Assembly (NCBI RefSeq): GCF_004614165.1
Contig: NZ_SPVG01000237.1
Span: 39,509-103,508 of the forward strand
Length of the DNA stretch: 64,000 bases
Direction of reading: 5' to 3'
From: Duganella callida
GTDB lineage: Bacteria > Pseudomonadota > Gammaproteobacteria > Burkholderiales > Burkholderiaceae_D
Shown here: positions 37,488-46,393 of the stretch, piece by piece
Layout: each line of letters starts with the position of its first letter
How positions within the stretch are numbered: position 1 is the stretch's first letter
Notes under the pieces: generated by a model
Told to the model about the DNA's origin: nothing
Databases searched by the model: none
Seen by the model: only the letters and a program-made list of their open reading frames with translations
Program-made: the position numbers and the translations under genes

Positions 37488-39054
37488 CGGCGCTCCGGTA
37501 GTTATCCACCATCTTGTAGCGCAAGGCGTACAGCCCGAAGACGGCTGCGACCACGGCGGCGAAGGCGGCGAAGAAGAACATCTGGAAGGCGATCGCACTC
37601 AGTCCGCTGTTGGCGATCCAGCCGACCACCACCTCGTTTTTCACGCCTGAGTTCACGATCAGCACCCACAGGTTGCCCACGGTGACCGCCAGGTACCAGA
37701 AGCTCAGGATGATGCCTTTCATCGAGGCCGGCGCCTGGCTGTAGGCGAATTCCAGGCCGGTGGCCGAGACCAGCACTTCGCCCAGCGTCAGCAGCACGTA
37801 GGGCAGCAGCTGCCACAGGATGGATACCTTGTCGCCGCCGTCCATCCACAGCTGGATCATGCCGATCACCACCCAGGCCGATGCCGACAACGCGATGCCC
37901 AGTCCCATGCGGCGCAGCGGCGTTGGCGTGATGCCGACCGCGCGCATCAGCGGGAACAGGGCGAAGTTATTAAAGGGGATCAGCAGCATCACCAGGATGG
38001 GATTCACCGCCTGCATCTGCGCCGGCAGCAGCCTGAAATCCCAGCCGAAGAGCGACAGCAGCGGGCTTTCCATCGAATTCGCCTGCACGATCCAGGTCGA
38101 TGCCTTCTGGTCGAACAGCGACCAGAATGGCGTGATCAGCGCGAACACGATCAGCACGCGCAGTACCGAGCGCACGCCTTCCACCGCCGCGTCGGTATGC
38201 GCGCCGCGCGCCCGTTCCAGCTGCATCGCGACGCCGATGCCGCCGAATGCCAGCAGCAGCACCAGCGCCGTGCAGGCGGCGATGACGAAACCCCAGGATG
38301 GCGTCATGCACAGCGAGGCCAGCGCGCCGACGGCGCCGATCACGGCCACGCTCAGGCCGGGCCGCGCCTGGCCAGGCGCGCGCGCCAGCAGGGCGCTGCG
38401 GGCCACGCTGCTGAAGGAATCGGGATTCGGCGCCGCCGGCGGCACGTGCACGTATTTGTCGCGGCCCAGCCAGAACACCAGCGTGGCAATCGCCATCAGC
38501 ACGCCCGGAATGCCGAACGCCACCGCCGGGCCGTAATCGCGCAGGAACACCGGCATCAGCAGCGAGGCGAAGAAGGAGCCGAAATTGATGATCCAGTAGA
38601 AGGCGTCGAATACCACCTTGGCGCGGTTCTTGTTGGTCTGGTCGAACTGGTCGCCAACGAAGGACACCACCAGCGGCTTGATGCCGCCCGAGCCGAAGGC
38701 GATCAGCGCCAGTCCCAGGTAGAAGCCCTCGAGATTGTGCTCGAAGATGGCCAGGCAGGCATGGCCGGCCACATAGATCAGGCTGAACCAGAACACGGTC
38801 TTGTACTTGCCCCAGAAACGGTCGGCGATCCAGCCGCCCAGCAGCGGGAAGAAGTAGACGCCGATCACGAAGGTGTGGAACACGTGCTTGGCCTCGGTCG
38901 CGCGGTCGGCCTGGGGAATGAACAGCAGCAGGGTACTGAGCAGGAAAGGCGTCAGGATGTTGCGCATGCCGTAGAAGCTGAAGCGTTCGCAGCCTTCGTT
39001 GGCGATGATGTAGGGGATTTGCCGGGGCATCGCCCCATTGCCGTTGTTGCTCAC
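37480..39054 (-). CDS. POT-family proton-dependent peptide transporter
   Basis: 524 residues with 12-14 predicted membrane helices. The POT signature is visible early (NEGCERFSFYGMR, the E-x-x-E-R-F-x-Y-Y type motif in helix 1) and GSGGIKPLVVSFVGDQF in helix 4-5. It imports di- and tripeptides with protons across the inner membrane; some relatives carry other substrates. The 3' end overlaps the acetyltransferase gene by 8 bp in convergent orientation. A near-perfect HexR-like site lies 20 bp before the start, which is unexpected for a peptide transporter. Confidence 0.93.
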   Translation of the reverse strand: MSNNGNGAMPRQIPYIIANEGCERFSFYGMRNILTPFLLSTLLLFIPQADRATEAKHVFHTFVIGVYFFPLLGGWIADRFWGKYKTVFWFSLIYVAGHACLAIFEHNLEGFYLGLALIAFGSGGIKPLVVSFVGDQFDQTNKNRAKVVFDAFYWIINFGSFFASLLMPVFLRDYGPAVAFGIPGVLMAIATLVFWLGRDKYVHVPPAAPNPDSFSSVARSALLARAPGQARPGLSVAVIGAVGALASLCMTPSWGFVIAACTALVLLLAFGGIGVAMQLERARGAHTDAAVEGVRSVLRVLIVFALITPFWSLFDQKASTWIVQANSMESPLLSLFGWDFRLLPAQMQAVNPILVMLLIPFNNFALFPLMRAVGITPTPLRRMGLGIALSASAWVVIGMIQLWMDGGDKVSILWQLLPYVLLTLGEVLVSATGLEFAYSQAPASMKGIILSFWYLAVTVGNLWVLIVNSGVKNEVVVGWIANSGLSAIAFQMFFFAAFAAVVAAVFGLYALRYKMVDNYRSAAT

Positions 39055-39073
39055 TCGTTCTACTCCTGTGGTG

Positions 39074-39088
39074 TGTAGTTTGACTACT
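39074..39088. promoter_or_regulatory. HexR-like operator between POT transporter and alpha-glucosidase
   Basis: TGTAGTTTGACTACT matches TGTAGT-N3-ACTACA at 11 of 12 arm positions. It lies in the 181-bp divergent gap, 20 bp before the POT gene and 148 bp before the alpha-glucosidase gene. Confidence 0.6.
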
Positions 39089-39136
39089 ATTTTTTGGCCG
39101 ATGAATTTCGATAAAAATCCATAAGCCTTTGTTTAT

Positions 39137-39161
39137 TAACGATAATTGGACGTAATCGTTA
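39137..39161. promoter_or_regulatory. Second palindrome before the alpha-glucosidase gene
   Basis: TAACGAT (39137-39143) and ATCGTTA (39155-39161) form a 7-bp inverted repeat with an 11-bp spacer. It is unrelated to the TGTAGT palindrome nearby and could bind another regulator. TTATACTGG at its right edge may overlap a -10 region for the glucosidase gene. Confidence 0.45.
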
Positions 39162-39235
39162 TACTGGCACTTGATTGAAAAAACTGTTTTCGTATTGTAT
39201 ATTCTCTACAAACCTGCCAACCCCCGGATTTTCTT

Positions 39236-40873
39236 ATGACCAAGCAACTTACTCAAGTGACCCCGCATTCCCCCGACTGGTACCGCGACGCCATCATTTA
39301 CCAGGTGTACCCGCGCAGCTACATGGACAGCAACGGCGACGGCGTGGGCGACTTGCCGGGGATTGCGGCCAAGCTGGACTATATCGCATCGCTGGGCGTG
39401 GACATCGTCTGGATTTCGCCTTTCTTCAAGTCGCCGATGAAGGACTTCGGCTACGACATTGCCGATTATTGCGACGTCGATCCGCTGTTCGGCACCCTGG
39501 CCGACTTCGACGCCCTGATCGCCAAGGCGCACGGCCTGGGCCTGAAGATCATGATCGATCAGGTGATGGCGCATACTGCGGAAGATCATGCCTGGTTCAA
39601 GGAGAGCCGCGCCAGCCGGGATAACCCCAAGGCCGACTGGTACGTCTGGTCCGATCCCGCGCCGGACGGCAACCCGCCGAACAACTGGATGTCGGTGTTC
39701 GGCGGCTCGTCGTGGCAGTGGGACACGCGCCGCCGTCAATACTATTTACATAATTTCCTGGTCAGCCAGCCGCAGCTCAACTTCCATAACCCGGAAGTGC
39801 AGCAGGCGCACCTCGATGCGCTGCGGTTCTGGCTGGAGCGTGGCGTCGACGGCATCCGTCTGGACGCCTGCAACTTCCACTTCCACGACCAGCAACTGCG
39901 CAGCAATCCGCCGGCCACCGTGCGCGATACCGCCACCGTGTCGGATGTGAACCCGTACGGCATGCAGGCCCACATCTACGACAAGAGCCGCCCGGAGAAC
40001 CTGGCCTTCCTGCAAAGGCTGCGCGCGCTGCTGAACGAATATCAGGCGGTGTCGATCGGCGAGGTCGGCGCCGACGATTCGCTGGCCGTCATGGCCGAAT
40101 ACACCGCCGACGGCGACAAGCTGCACATGGCCTACAGCTTCAACCTGCTGGTGCCGCAGTGCTCCTCGCACTACATCCGCAAGCAGGTCGAGAATTTCGA
40201 AGAACGGGTCAAGGGCGGCTGGGCCTCCTGGTCGGTCGGCAATCACGACGTGCAGCGCGTGGCGTCGCGCTGGGGCGGCCCGACGGCGCCGCAGGCGTTC
40301 GCCAAGCTGGTGCTGGCGATGCAGCTGTCGCTGAAGGGCACGCCGTGTCTGTACCAGGGCGACGAGCTGGCGTTCGCCGAGGCGGACGTGCCTTACGAAC
40401 TGCTGCAGGACCCGTATGGCATCACCTTCTGGCCGGAATTCAAGGGCCGCGATGGCTGCCGCACGCCGATCGCCTGGACCGACGGCGCCAACGGCGGCTT
40501 CACCAGCGGCAAGCCGTGGCTGCCGGTATCGCCCGACCACCTGGCGAAAGCGGCATCGGTGCAGGAACGGGACGCGGCATCGTCGCTGCAGTTTGCGCGC
40601 AGCTTCATCGCCTGGCGCCGTCAGCAACCGCAGTTGCAGCGCGGCGACATCGCCTTCTACGACACGCAGGACCAGGTGCTGGCGCTGCGCCGCGACCTGG
40701 CCGGTGTGCGCAGCATCATCGCCGTGTTCAACCTGAGTGGCGAAGCGCAGACCGTCGATCTGCCGCACAGCGCCGGCGCCGAGCAGCTGCAAGGCTATGG
40801 CCTGCCGGGCAGCGCCGCCGATGGCAAGGTGATGCTGCCTGCCTACGGCGCCTGGTTCGGCTACGCGGCGTAA
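39236..40873 (+). CDS. Cytoplasmic GH13 alpha-glucosidase
   Basis: 545 residues, no signal peptide. The GH13 oligo-1,6-glucosidase/alpha-glucosidase class is shown by YQVYPRSYMDSNGDGVGDL at the start, QPQLNFHNP, GIRLDACNF (nucleophile Asp near residue 210), SIGEVG (Glu near 275) and VGNHDVQR (Asp near 337). It hydrolyses imported maltose and short maltodextrins to glucose, which the glucokinase encoded next would phosphorylate. A strong hairpin separates it from the glk-hexR gene. Confidence 0.93.
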   Translation: MTKQLTQVTPHSPDWYRDAIIYQVYPRSYMDSNGDGVGDLPGIAAKLDYIASLGVDIVWISPFFKSPMKDFGYDIADYCDVDPLFGTLADFDALIAKAHGLGLKIMIDQVMAHTAEDHAWFKESRASRDNPKADWYVWSDPAPDGNPPNNWMSVFGGSSWQWDTRRRQYYLHNFLVSQPQLNFHNPEVQQAHLDALRFWLERGVDGIRLDACNFHFHDQQLRSNPPATVRDTATVSDVNPYGMQAHIYDKSRPENLAFLQRLRALLNEYQAVSIGEVGADDSLAVMAEYTADGDKLHMAYSFNLLVPQCSSHYIRKQVENFEERVKGGWASWSVGNHDVQRVASRWGGPTAPQAFAKLVLAMQLSLKGTPCLYQGDELAFAEADVPYELLQDPYGITFWPEFKGRDGCRTPIAWTDGANGGFTSGKPWLPVSPDHLAKAASVQERDAASSLQFARSFIAWRRQQPQLQRGDIAFYDTQDQVLALRRDLAGVRSIIAVFNLSGEAQTVDLPHSAGAEQLQGYGLPGSAADGKVMLPAYGAWFGYAA

Positions 40874-40884
40874 AAATGCCGCAC

Positions 40885-40912
40885 GAAGGAAACGATATGC
40901 ATCGTTTCCTTC
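40885..40912 (+). terminator. Hairpin terminator between alpha-glucosidase and glk-hexR
   Basis: GAAGGAAACGAT (40885-40896) pairs with ATCGTTTCCTTC (40901-40912) around an ATGC loop, giving a perfect 12-bp stem followed by TTCT. It starts 12 bp after the glucosidase stop. Confidence 0.6.
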
Positions 40913-40969
40913 TTCTGGGCACCACGTATTTCGGGTATGCTTCCGCCAACTGTTTTGACTGAACCGACG

Positions 40970-42844
40970 ATGAAACAAGCTGAAGTGGATCACAAACTGA
41001 ATCGTTCCGCCTTTGCCGACGGCCCGCGCCTGCTGGCCGACATTGGCGCCACCCATGCCCGCTTCGCCTTGCAGACCGCCCCCGGCGAGTTCCGCGCCGT
41101 GCGCGTGCTGAAGTGCGACGACTTCCCCGACATCGTGGCCATGCTGCGCTCCTATCTGGCCGACCACGCCGGCGTGAACCTGAATCACGCGGCGCTGGCG
41201 GTGGCCAACCCGGTCAGCGGCGACTACATCCGCATGACCAACCGCGACTGGGAATTCTCCACCGACGAGGTGCGCCGCGCGCTGGGCCTGCACACGCTGC
41301 TGGTGGTGAACGACTTCACCGCGCTGGCGATGTCGCTGCCCGGTCTGAAGCCGGCGGACCTGATGCAGGTGGGCGGCGGCAAGCCGGCCACCAACTCGGT
41401 GATCGGCGTGCTCGGTCCCGGCACCGGCCTCGGTGTCTCCGGCGTGATCCCGACCGTGGACGGTTTCGTCACCCTCGGCTCGGAAGGCGGCCACACCAAC
41501 TTCGCCCCGGCCGACGAGCGCGAATACGCGATCCTGCAGTATGCCTGGCAGACCTGGTCGCACGTCTCGACCGAGCGCCTGATCTCCGGGCCCGGCATGG
41601 AAATCATCTACCGCGCCATCGCCAAGCGCAATGGCCGCCAGGTGCGCGACCTGACGTCGCAGGAAATCATCGCCGGCGCGCTGACCGACAAAGACCCGCT
41701 GTGCATGGAAGTGCTGGAGTGCTTCTGCGCCATGCTGGGCGGCGCCACCGCCAACCTGGCGGTGACGCTGGGCGCCTTCGGCGGCATGTTCATCGGCGGC
41801 GGCATCGTGCCGCGCCTGGGCGACTGGTTCGCCAGCTCGCCGTTCCGCGCGCGCTTCGAGGCCAAGGGTCGTTTCACCAGCTACCTGTCGGAGATCCCGA
41901 CTTACGTGATCACCACGCCGAATCCGGCGTTCTACGGTGTGGCGACGATCCTGTCCGAACACCTGCGCGGGCGCAGCGGCGCCAACACGCTGATGGAGCG
42001 CGTACAGCATCTGCGCCACGAACTGACGCCGGCCGAGCAGCGCGTGGCGCAGCTGGTGCTGGAGCAGCCGCGCCTGGTGCTGAACGAGCCGATCGCCGAC
42101 ATCGCGCGGCTGGCGGAAGTCAGCCAGCCGACCGTGATCCGCTTCTGCCGTTCGCTGGGCTTCCAGGGCCTGGCCGACTTCAAGCTGAAATTCGCCAGCA
42201 GCCTGACCGGCGCCATTCCGGTACGCCACAGCCAGGTGCGCGTCAGCGACAGCACGCACGACCTGAGCGCCAAGGTGATCGACAACACCGTCTCGGCGAT
42301 CCTGAAATTCCGCGACCAGCTCGATGTGCGCTCGCTCGACAAGGCCATCGCGCTGGTCTCCAAGGCCAAGCGGGTGGAGTTCTACGCGATGGGCAATTCG
42401 CGCGTGGTGGCGCTGGACGGCCAGCACAAATTCTTCCGCTTCCGCATCCCGACTTCCGCGTATGGCGATTCGCACCTGCTGAATCTGGCGGCCGAGCTGC
42501 TGAAGCCGGGCGACGTGGTGATCGCCATCTCCAACTCCGGCAAGCTGCCGGACCTGCTGGACGCGGTGGACGTGGCCCGTGCGGCCGGCGCCGACGTCAT
42601 CGCCATCACCTCCAGCAACTCGCCGCTGGCGAAGAAGGCCAGCGTCTGCCTGGCGGTGGACCACACCGAAGACAGCACCACCTTCCTGTCGATGATCTCG
42701 CGCATCCTGCAGCTGCTGCTGATCGACATCCTGTCGGTCGGCATCTCGCTGGACGCGCAAAACGCGCAACTGGTGGTCGAACATAAAAACGCCAAAGGCG
42801 ACGCCGACAGCCGCCGCCTGCTGATCTCCCATCTCGACGGCTGA
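40970..42844 (+). CDS. glk: Bifunctional glucokinase / HexR (RpiR-family) transcriptional regulator
   Basis: 624 residues. Residues about 15-335 are a bacterial glucokinase (ADIGATHARF phosphate loop, GPGTGLGVSG, EGGHTNFAP). Residues about 348-425 are an RpiR-type helix-turn-helix (IADIARLAEVSQPTVIRFCR), and residues about 460-600 a SIS sugar-phosphate domain (AMGNSRVV, AISNSGKLPD). This glucokinase-HexR fusion is known from Burkholderiales. The kinase makes glucose-6-phosphate; HexR proteins respond to the Entner-Doudoroff intermediate KDPG. The ATG at 40970 was preferred over an upstream in-frame start because glucokinase homology begins soon after. Several HexR-like palindromes lie before genes in this window. 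Confidence 0.95.
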   Translation: MKQAEVDHKLNRSAFADGPRLLADIGATHARFALQTAPGEFRAVRVLKCDDFPDIVAMLRSYLADHAGVNLNHAALAVANPVSGDYIRMTNRDWEFSTDEVRRALGLHTLLVVNDFTALAMSLPGLKPADLMQVGGGKPATNSVIGVLGPGTGLGVSGVIPTVDGFVTLGSEGGHTNFAPADEREYAILQYAWQTWSHVSTERLISGPGMEIIYRAIAKRNGRQVRDLTSQEIIAGALTDKDPLCMEVLECFCAMLGGATANLAVTLGAFGGMFIGGGIVPRLGDWFASSPFRARFEAKGRFTSYLSEIPTYVITTPNPAFYGVATILSEHLRGRSGANTLMERVQHLRHELTPAEQRVAQLVLEQPRLVLNEPIADIARLAEVSQPTVIRFCRSLGFQGLADFKLKFASSLTGAIPVRHSQVRVSDSTHDLSAKVIDNTVSAILKFRDQLDVRSLDKAIALVSKAKRVEFYAMGNSRVVALDGQHKFFRFRIPTSAYGDSHLLNLAAELLKPGDVVIAISNSGKLPDLLDAVDVARAAGADVIAITSSNSPLAKKASVCLAVDHTEDSTTFLSMISRILQLLLIDILSVGISLDAQNAQLVVEHKNAKGDADSRRLLISHLDG

Positions 42845-42894
42845 AGAATGTCCAGGCTGTTACAAATCGCTACTTGAAGTCCGAGCGGAATGAT

Positions 42895-42925
42895 TTAAGA
42901 TATATCTTAATTCGATATATCTTAA
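42895..42925. promoter_or_regulatory. Tandem palindromic operators of the PadR/YqjI-like regulator
   Basis: TTAAGATATATCTTAA (42895-42910) is a perfect 16-bp palindrome. It is abutted by TTCGATATATCTTAA (42911-42925), a near copy whose end runs into the AAGGAG ribosome site of the regulator gene. This arrangement fits tight autorepression. Confidence 0.7.
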
Positions 42926-42935
42926 GGAGTTTGTC

Positions 42936-43463
42936 ATGCCTGGTCATCATCATCCACACGGGCCGCACGGCCATCATCACCATCATGGCGGCCCGGGCCA
43001 CGGTCCGCGCGGCCGTGGGCCGAAAATGTTCGATGCCGGCGCCATGCGCTACGTGGTGCTGCAGCTGATCGCGGAAAAGCCGCGGCACGGTTACGAGATC
43101 ATCAAGGACCTCGAGCAGCGCTCGGGCGGCGGCTATTCGCCCAGCCCCGGCGCCATCTATCCGCTGCTGGCCTTGCTGCTGGACATGGGCCACGTCACCG
43201 CGTCGGCCGACGGCAACAAGAAACTGCACACCATCACGCCGGAGGGCGAGGCTTTCCTGGCCGAGAACCGCCAGTTCGTCGATGCCATTCTGGCGCGCCT
43301 GGCCGATCCGGATGAGTATCGCGAAGATCTGCGCAACGTGATGCATGAGCTGAAGCTGGCCGCCATCGAGCAGGCCCGCGCCAGCCAGCACGATCCGCAA
43401 CGGCTGGAGCAGATCCGCGCCATCCTGCGTCAGGCCGCCGCTGATATCCAGGCGCTGAAATAA
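42936..43463 (+). CDS. PadR-family regulator with His-rich N-terminus (YqjI-like)
   Basis: 175 residues. Eleven of the first 22 residues are His, a likely metal-binding tail. A PadR winged helix follows (MRYVVLQLIAEKPRHGYEII, then YSPSPGAIYPLL) with a helical C-terminal domain. The layout matches YqjI of E. coli, a nickel/iron-responsive repressor of a ferric reductase gene. The start is set by AAGGAG, and two operator-like palindromes lie just before it. Its stop overlaps the ATG of the MFS gene (TAATG), so the two are an operon. Metal response is inferred. Confidence 0.9.
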   Translation: MPGHHHPHGPHGHHHHHGGPGHGPRGRGPKMFDAGAMRYVVLQLIAEKPRHGYEIIKDLEQRSGGGYSPSPGAIYPLLALLLDMGHVTASADGNKKLHTITPEGEAFLAENRQFVDAILARLADPDEYREDLRNVMHELKLAAIEQARASQHDPQRLEQIRAILRQAAADIQALK

Positions 43464-44710
43464 TGAGCGGCACGTTTCCCTTGACGCCGGCGCGCGAGCG
43501 CCTGGTGCTGTGGCTGCTGGCGCTGACGCAGTTCACGGTGATCATGGACTTCATGGTGATGATGCCGCTGGCGCCGCAGCTGATGCGCGCCTTCGGCATC
43601 GAACCGGCCGCGGTGTCGGGCGCGGTGTCGGCGTATGCCTGGTGCGCCGGCATTTCCGGCCTGGCCGCCGCCATGTACATCGACCGCTTCGACCGCCGCA
43701 AGCTGCTGCTGACGGTGTTCGCGCTGTTCACCTTGTCCAATCTGGCGTGCGCGGCCGCGCCGAATTTCCATGTGCTGGTGCTGTCGCGTGCGTTCGCCGG
43801 GCTGACCGGCGGCATCCTTGGCGCCATCGTCATGGCCATCATCGGCGACCTGATCCCGGCCAACCGCCGCGGCGCCGCCACCGGTGTGGTGATGACCTCG
43901 TTCAGCATGGCCTCGGTGGCCGGCGTGCCGACCGGCGTGATGCTGGCCGCGCATTACGGCTGGGCGTCGCCGTTCTATATTCTGGTGCTGTGCTCGCTGC
44001 CTATCCTGCTGCTGGCCGCGCGCGTGCTGCCGGCGCTGGACGGACATCTGGCCAACCGCGTGCCGCTGTCGGCGGTGCTGCCGAATCTGATCGGCCTGTA
44101 CAAGGTGCCGAATCATCTGAAAGCTTTCCTGCTGTCGGCCATCAACATGATGACCGGCATGCTGGTGATCCCATTCATCTCGCCCGTGCTGGTGAACAAT
44201 GTCGGGCTGCAGCCGGCGCAGATCACGTATGTGTACCTGGCCGGCGGCATCGCGACCTTTTTCACCGCGCGCATGATCGGCAAGTGGTCGGACCGCGCCG
44301 GCGCACATAAGGTGTATCGGTTGCTGTCGCTGCTGTTCATCCTGCCGGTGCTGTTCATCAGCCACATGCCGGTGATCCCGCTGTGGGGCGTGATCCTGTT
44401 CTTCCCGTTCTTCATGGTGCTGGCCTCGGGCCGCACCATCCCGATGCAGGCGCTGCTGACCACGGTGCCGGACCCAGCGCGCCGTGGCGCTTTCCTCAGC
44501 GCGAACTCGGCGATCCAGCAGGTCGGCACCGGCCTCGGCGCGCTGCTGGGCGGGCTGACGCTGCATACGCAGGCGTCCGGCCACATCGACGGCTACGGCC
44601 TGAACGGCTGGATCGCCGCCGCGCTGGCGGTGCTGACGGCGTTGTGGATAGGGCTGGTACGCGGCACCGCGCCCAAGGCCATACCCGTCAGTACGGTGAA
44701 GCCGGCTTAA
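43463..44710 (+). CDS. MFS transporter (DHA1-like efflux type)
   Basis: 415 residues with 12 predicted membrane helices. The motif-A loop after helix 2 is DRFDRRKLLL, and helix 5 has a Gly-rich antiporter-like segment (SMASVAGVPTGVML). It is an inner-membrane proton-driven exporter by class; the substrate is not known. Translational coupling to the His-rich PadR gene suggests control by that regulator, possibly linked to metal or metal-chelator export. The stop overlaps the convergent next gene by 4 bp. Confidence 0.88.
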   Translation: MSGTFPLTPARERLVLWLLALTQFTVIMDFMVMMPLAPQLMRAFGIEPAAVSGAVSAYAWCAGISGLAAAMYIDRFDRRKLLLTVFALFTLSNLACAAAPNFHVLVLSRAFAGLTGGILGAIVMAIIGDLIPANRRGAATGVVMTSFSMASVAGVPTGVMLAAHYGWASPFYILVLCSLPILLLAARVLPALDGHLANRVPLSAVLPNLIGLYKVPNHLKAFLLSAINMMTGMLVIPFISPVLVNNVGLQPAQITYVYLAGGIATFFTARMIGKWSDRAGAHKVYRLLSLLFILPVLFISHMPVIPLWGVILFFPFFMVLASGRTIPMQALLTTVPDPARRGAFLSANSAIQQVGTGLGALLGGLTLHTQASGHIDGYGLNGWIAAALAVLTALWIGLVRGTAPKAIPVSTVKPA

Positions 44711-45288
44711 TTGTCGATGGCGGTGCGCTTGGAAGGATGCTTCTCGCGCCGCCAGCGCGCCAGGCTGATCACTTCATCGCTGCTGGCATCTTCCACCAGG
44801 ATCTCGTCATCGTTGGCGGAGACCAGGAAGCTTTCCCAGCGCATCGCCGACTCGGCGGTGTTTTCCACGAAGCTGAACTGCCAATAGGTCTTGCCGTTGA
44901 GCTTGCGCGGCGTCGGATCGTATTCGAGCAGGCCGCCGTGCGCCTTGCCGTTGGAGTTCTTTTCGATGATGGCCGACCAGGCTTGCAGTTCCGGCAGGGC
45001 CATCAGCGCGGCCGCGCCCTGTTCCTTGCTGCGTACCGCTGGCGGTTCGCCCGGCGGCGCCGGATCGGTGATCTTCTCGTCCTTGTGTCTGGCCTGGAGC
45101 GGCGGCGCTTTCACGGCGGAGGCCGATGCACTGGCGCTGGCCGGCGCCGACGCCACCGGCACCTTGATCGTTCTTTGCGCCTGCGGCGCCGAAGTTGTGG
45201 CTAAATAGGCGGCCGCACCGAGCGCGATCACGGTCAGCGCGAGGCCGGCGATGACCAGTTTGCGGGGGGCCTGCTTGCTTGATTCCAT
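44707..45288 (-). CDS. Membrane-anchored protein of unknown function
   Basis: 193 residues, not recognised. One N-terminal membrane helix (LVIAGLALTVIALGAAAYLA) is followed by an Ala/Ser/Pro-rich spacer (about 35-85) and a folded C-terminal part (about 90-180) rich in Trp and acidic residues. It is probably anchored in the inner membrane with the C-terminal domain in the periplasm. It is convergent with the MFS gene and divergent from dgoK. The 206-bp gap to dgoK holds an A/T-rich stretch and a CCCGGG-based inverted repeat near 45350 but no recognised site. Confidence 0.75.
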   Translation of the reverse strand: MESSKQAPRKLVIAGLALTVIALGAAAYLATTSAPQAQRTIKVPVASAPASASASASAVKAPPLQARHKDEKITDPAPPGEPPAVRSKEQGAAALMALPELQAWSAIIEKNSNGKAHGGLLEYDPTPRKLNGKTYWQFSFVENTAESAMRWESFLVSANDDEILVEDASSDEVISLARWRREKHPSKRTAIDN

Positions 45289-45494
45289 GGGGGATGTCGG
45301 GGACGATTTTCGTGTCGGCCAATACTAAACCAAAGGCAACCCCGGGGCAACTTTTCACCCGGGTTTTATTGTTGAAACGGTATGGGATTGTGGTGTTCCT
45401 ATACTATTTTGATATTAATTGGACGAGATAATTCATTGGCTGTTGAAGTGGCTTTTGCTTACCATCGTTGCAGCTTCAGCAAAGGAACCGCCTA

Positions 45495-46391
45495 GTGAAC
45501 AAGCATATTTTGGGAGTGGATTGGGGCACCAGCAACCGGCGCGCCTATCTGGTGGATCAACACGGCGCCTGCCTGGCCGAGCATGACGATGACCAGGGCA
45601 TGCTGGCCGTGGGCGGACGCGACCGGTTCGGCGCCTCGCTGGCCGGCGTGCTCGACGCCATGCAACTGGGCGCCGGGGTGCCGGTGATCCTGTCCGGCAT
45701 GGTCGGCAGCGCCTCGGGCTGGCAGGAAGTGCCGTATCTGGACGCCGCGGTGCCGCTGGAGCAGTTGCCGCGGCACCTGGCCAGCGTCGCCGATCCGGCC
45801 TGGGCCGGCCGCGCGCGCATCGTGCCCGGCTATTGCTACCGCGGCGAGGCGGGCGCCGATGTCATGCGCGGCGAGGAGACGCAATTGCTGGGAGCGGTGG
45901 CGCTCGGCCACCGCGACGGCTGGCTGGTGCTACCCGGCACGCACAGCAAGTGGGTGCTGCTGCGCGATGGCGTGATCCAGTCGTTCGCCACCTTCATGAC
46001 CGGCGAGCTGTTTGCCATGCTGTCGGCCGGCGGCACGCTGTCGGCCATGATGAGCGGCGACAGCAAGCAGGCGGAGGGCTTTGCTGCCGGTCTGAAGCAG
46101 GCGGCCCGCCATGAACCGTTGTCGAACACCTTGTTCCGCGTGCGCGCCGGCGTGGTGTCGAAGTCGGCCCCGGCCGAGCAGGCGGCGGCCACCGTCAGCG
46201 GCCTGCTGATCGGCGCCGAATTTGCCGCCGCCGCGCGCGCGGCCGAAGGGCAGGGCATCGCCGTGATCGGCTCGCCGGCGCTGGCCGCGCGCTATGCCGT
46301 CGCCGCCGGGTATTTCGGCTTGAAGTGCGAGGTGCTCGATCCGCATCGCGTGTATTGCACCGCGATTTCCCAATTCATTCAGCAGGCTTGA
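45495..46391 (+). CDS. dgoK: 2-dehydro-3-deoxygalactonokinase
   Basis: 298 residues, started at GTG 45495 because AAAGGAACC lies just upstream; an in-frame TTG at 45468 lacks such a site. The phosphate loop GVDWGTSNRRAYL at the N-terminus, GMVGSASGWQEVPY, and LPGTHSKWVLL are the DgoK pattern. It phosphorylates 2-keto-3-deoxygalactonate at the expense of ATP in the De Ley-Doudoroff galactose/galactonate pathway. The aldolase gene dgoA follows after 2 bp, so this is an operon. Confidence 0.93.
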   Translation: MNKHILGVDWGTSNRRAYLVDQHGACLAEHDDDQGMLAVGGRDRFGASLAGVLDAMQLGAGVPVILSGMVGSASGWQEVPYLDAAVPLEQLPRHLASVADPAWAGRARIVPGYCYRGEAGADVMRGEETQLLGAVALGHRDGWLVLPGTHSKWVLLRDGVIQSFATFMTGELFAMLSAGGTLSAMMSGDSKQAEGFAAGLKQAARHEPLSNTLFRVRAGVVSKSAPAEQAAATVSGLLIGAEFAAAARAAEGQGIAVIGSPALAARYAVAAGYFGLKCEVLDPHRVYCTAISQFIQQA

Positions 46392-46393
46392 TC

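Noticed and set aside
39746-42832. A 1028-codon open frame on the minus strand opposite alpha-glucosidase and glk-hexR
   Set aside because: It covers two well-supported genes on the plus strand, has a His/Gln/Arg-rich composition typical of antisense frames in GC-rich DNA and shows no domain.
39144-45440. Shared nonamer AATTGGACG before the alpha-glucosidase gene and before dgoK as a common operator
   Set aside because: A shared 9-mer between two gaps of this size is not unlikely by chance, and the flanks do not agree.
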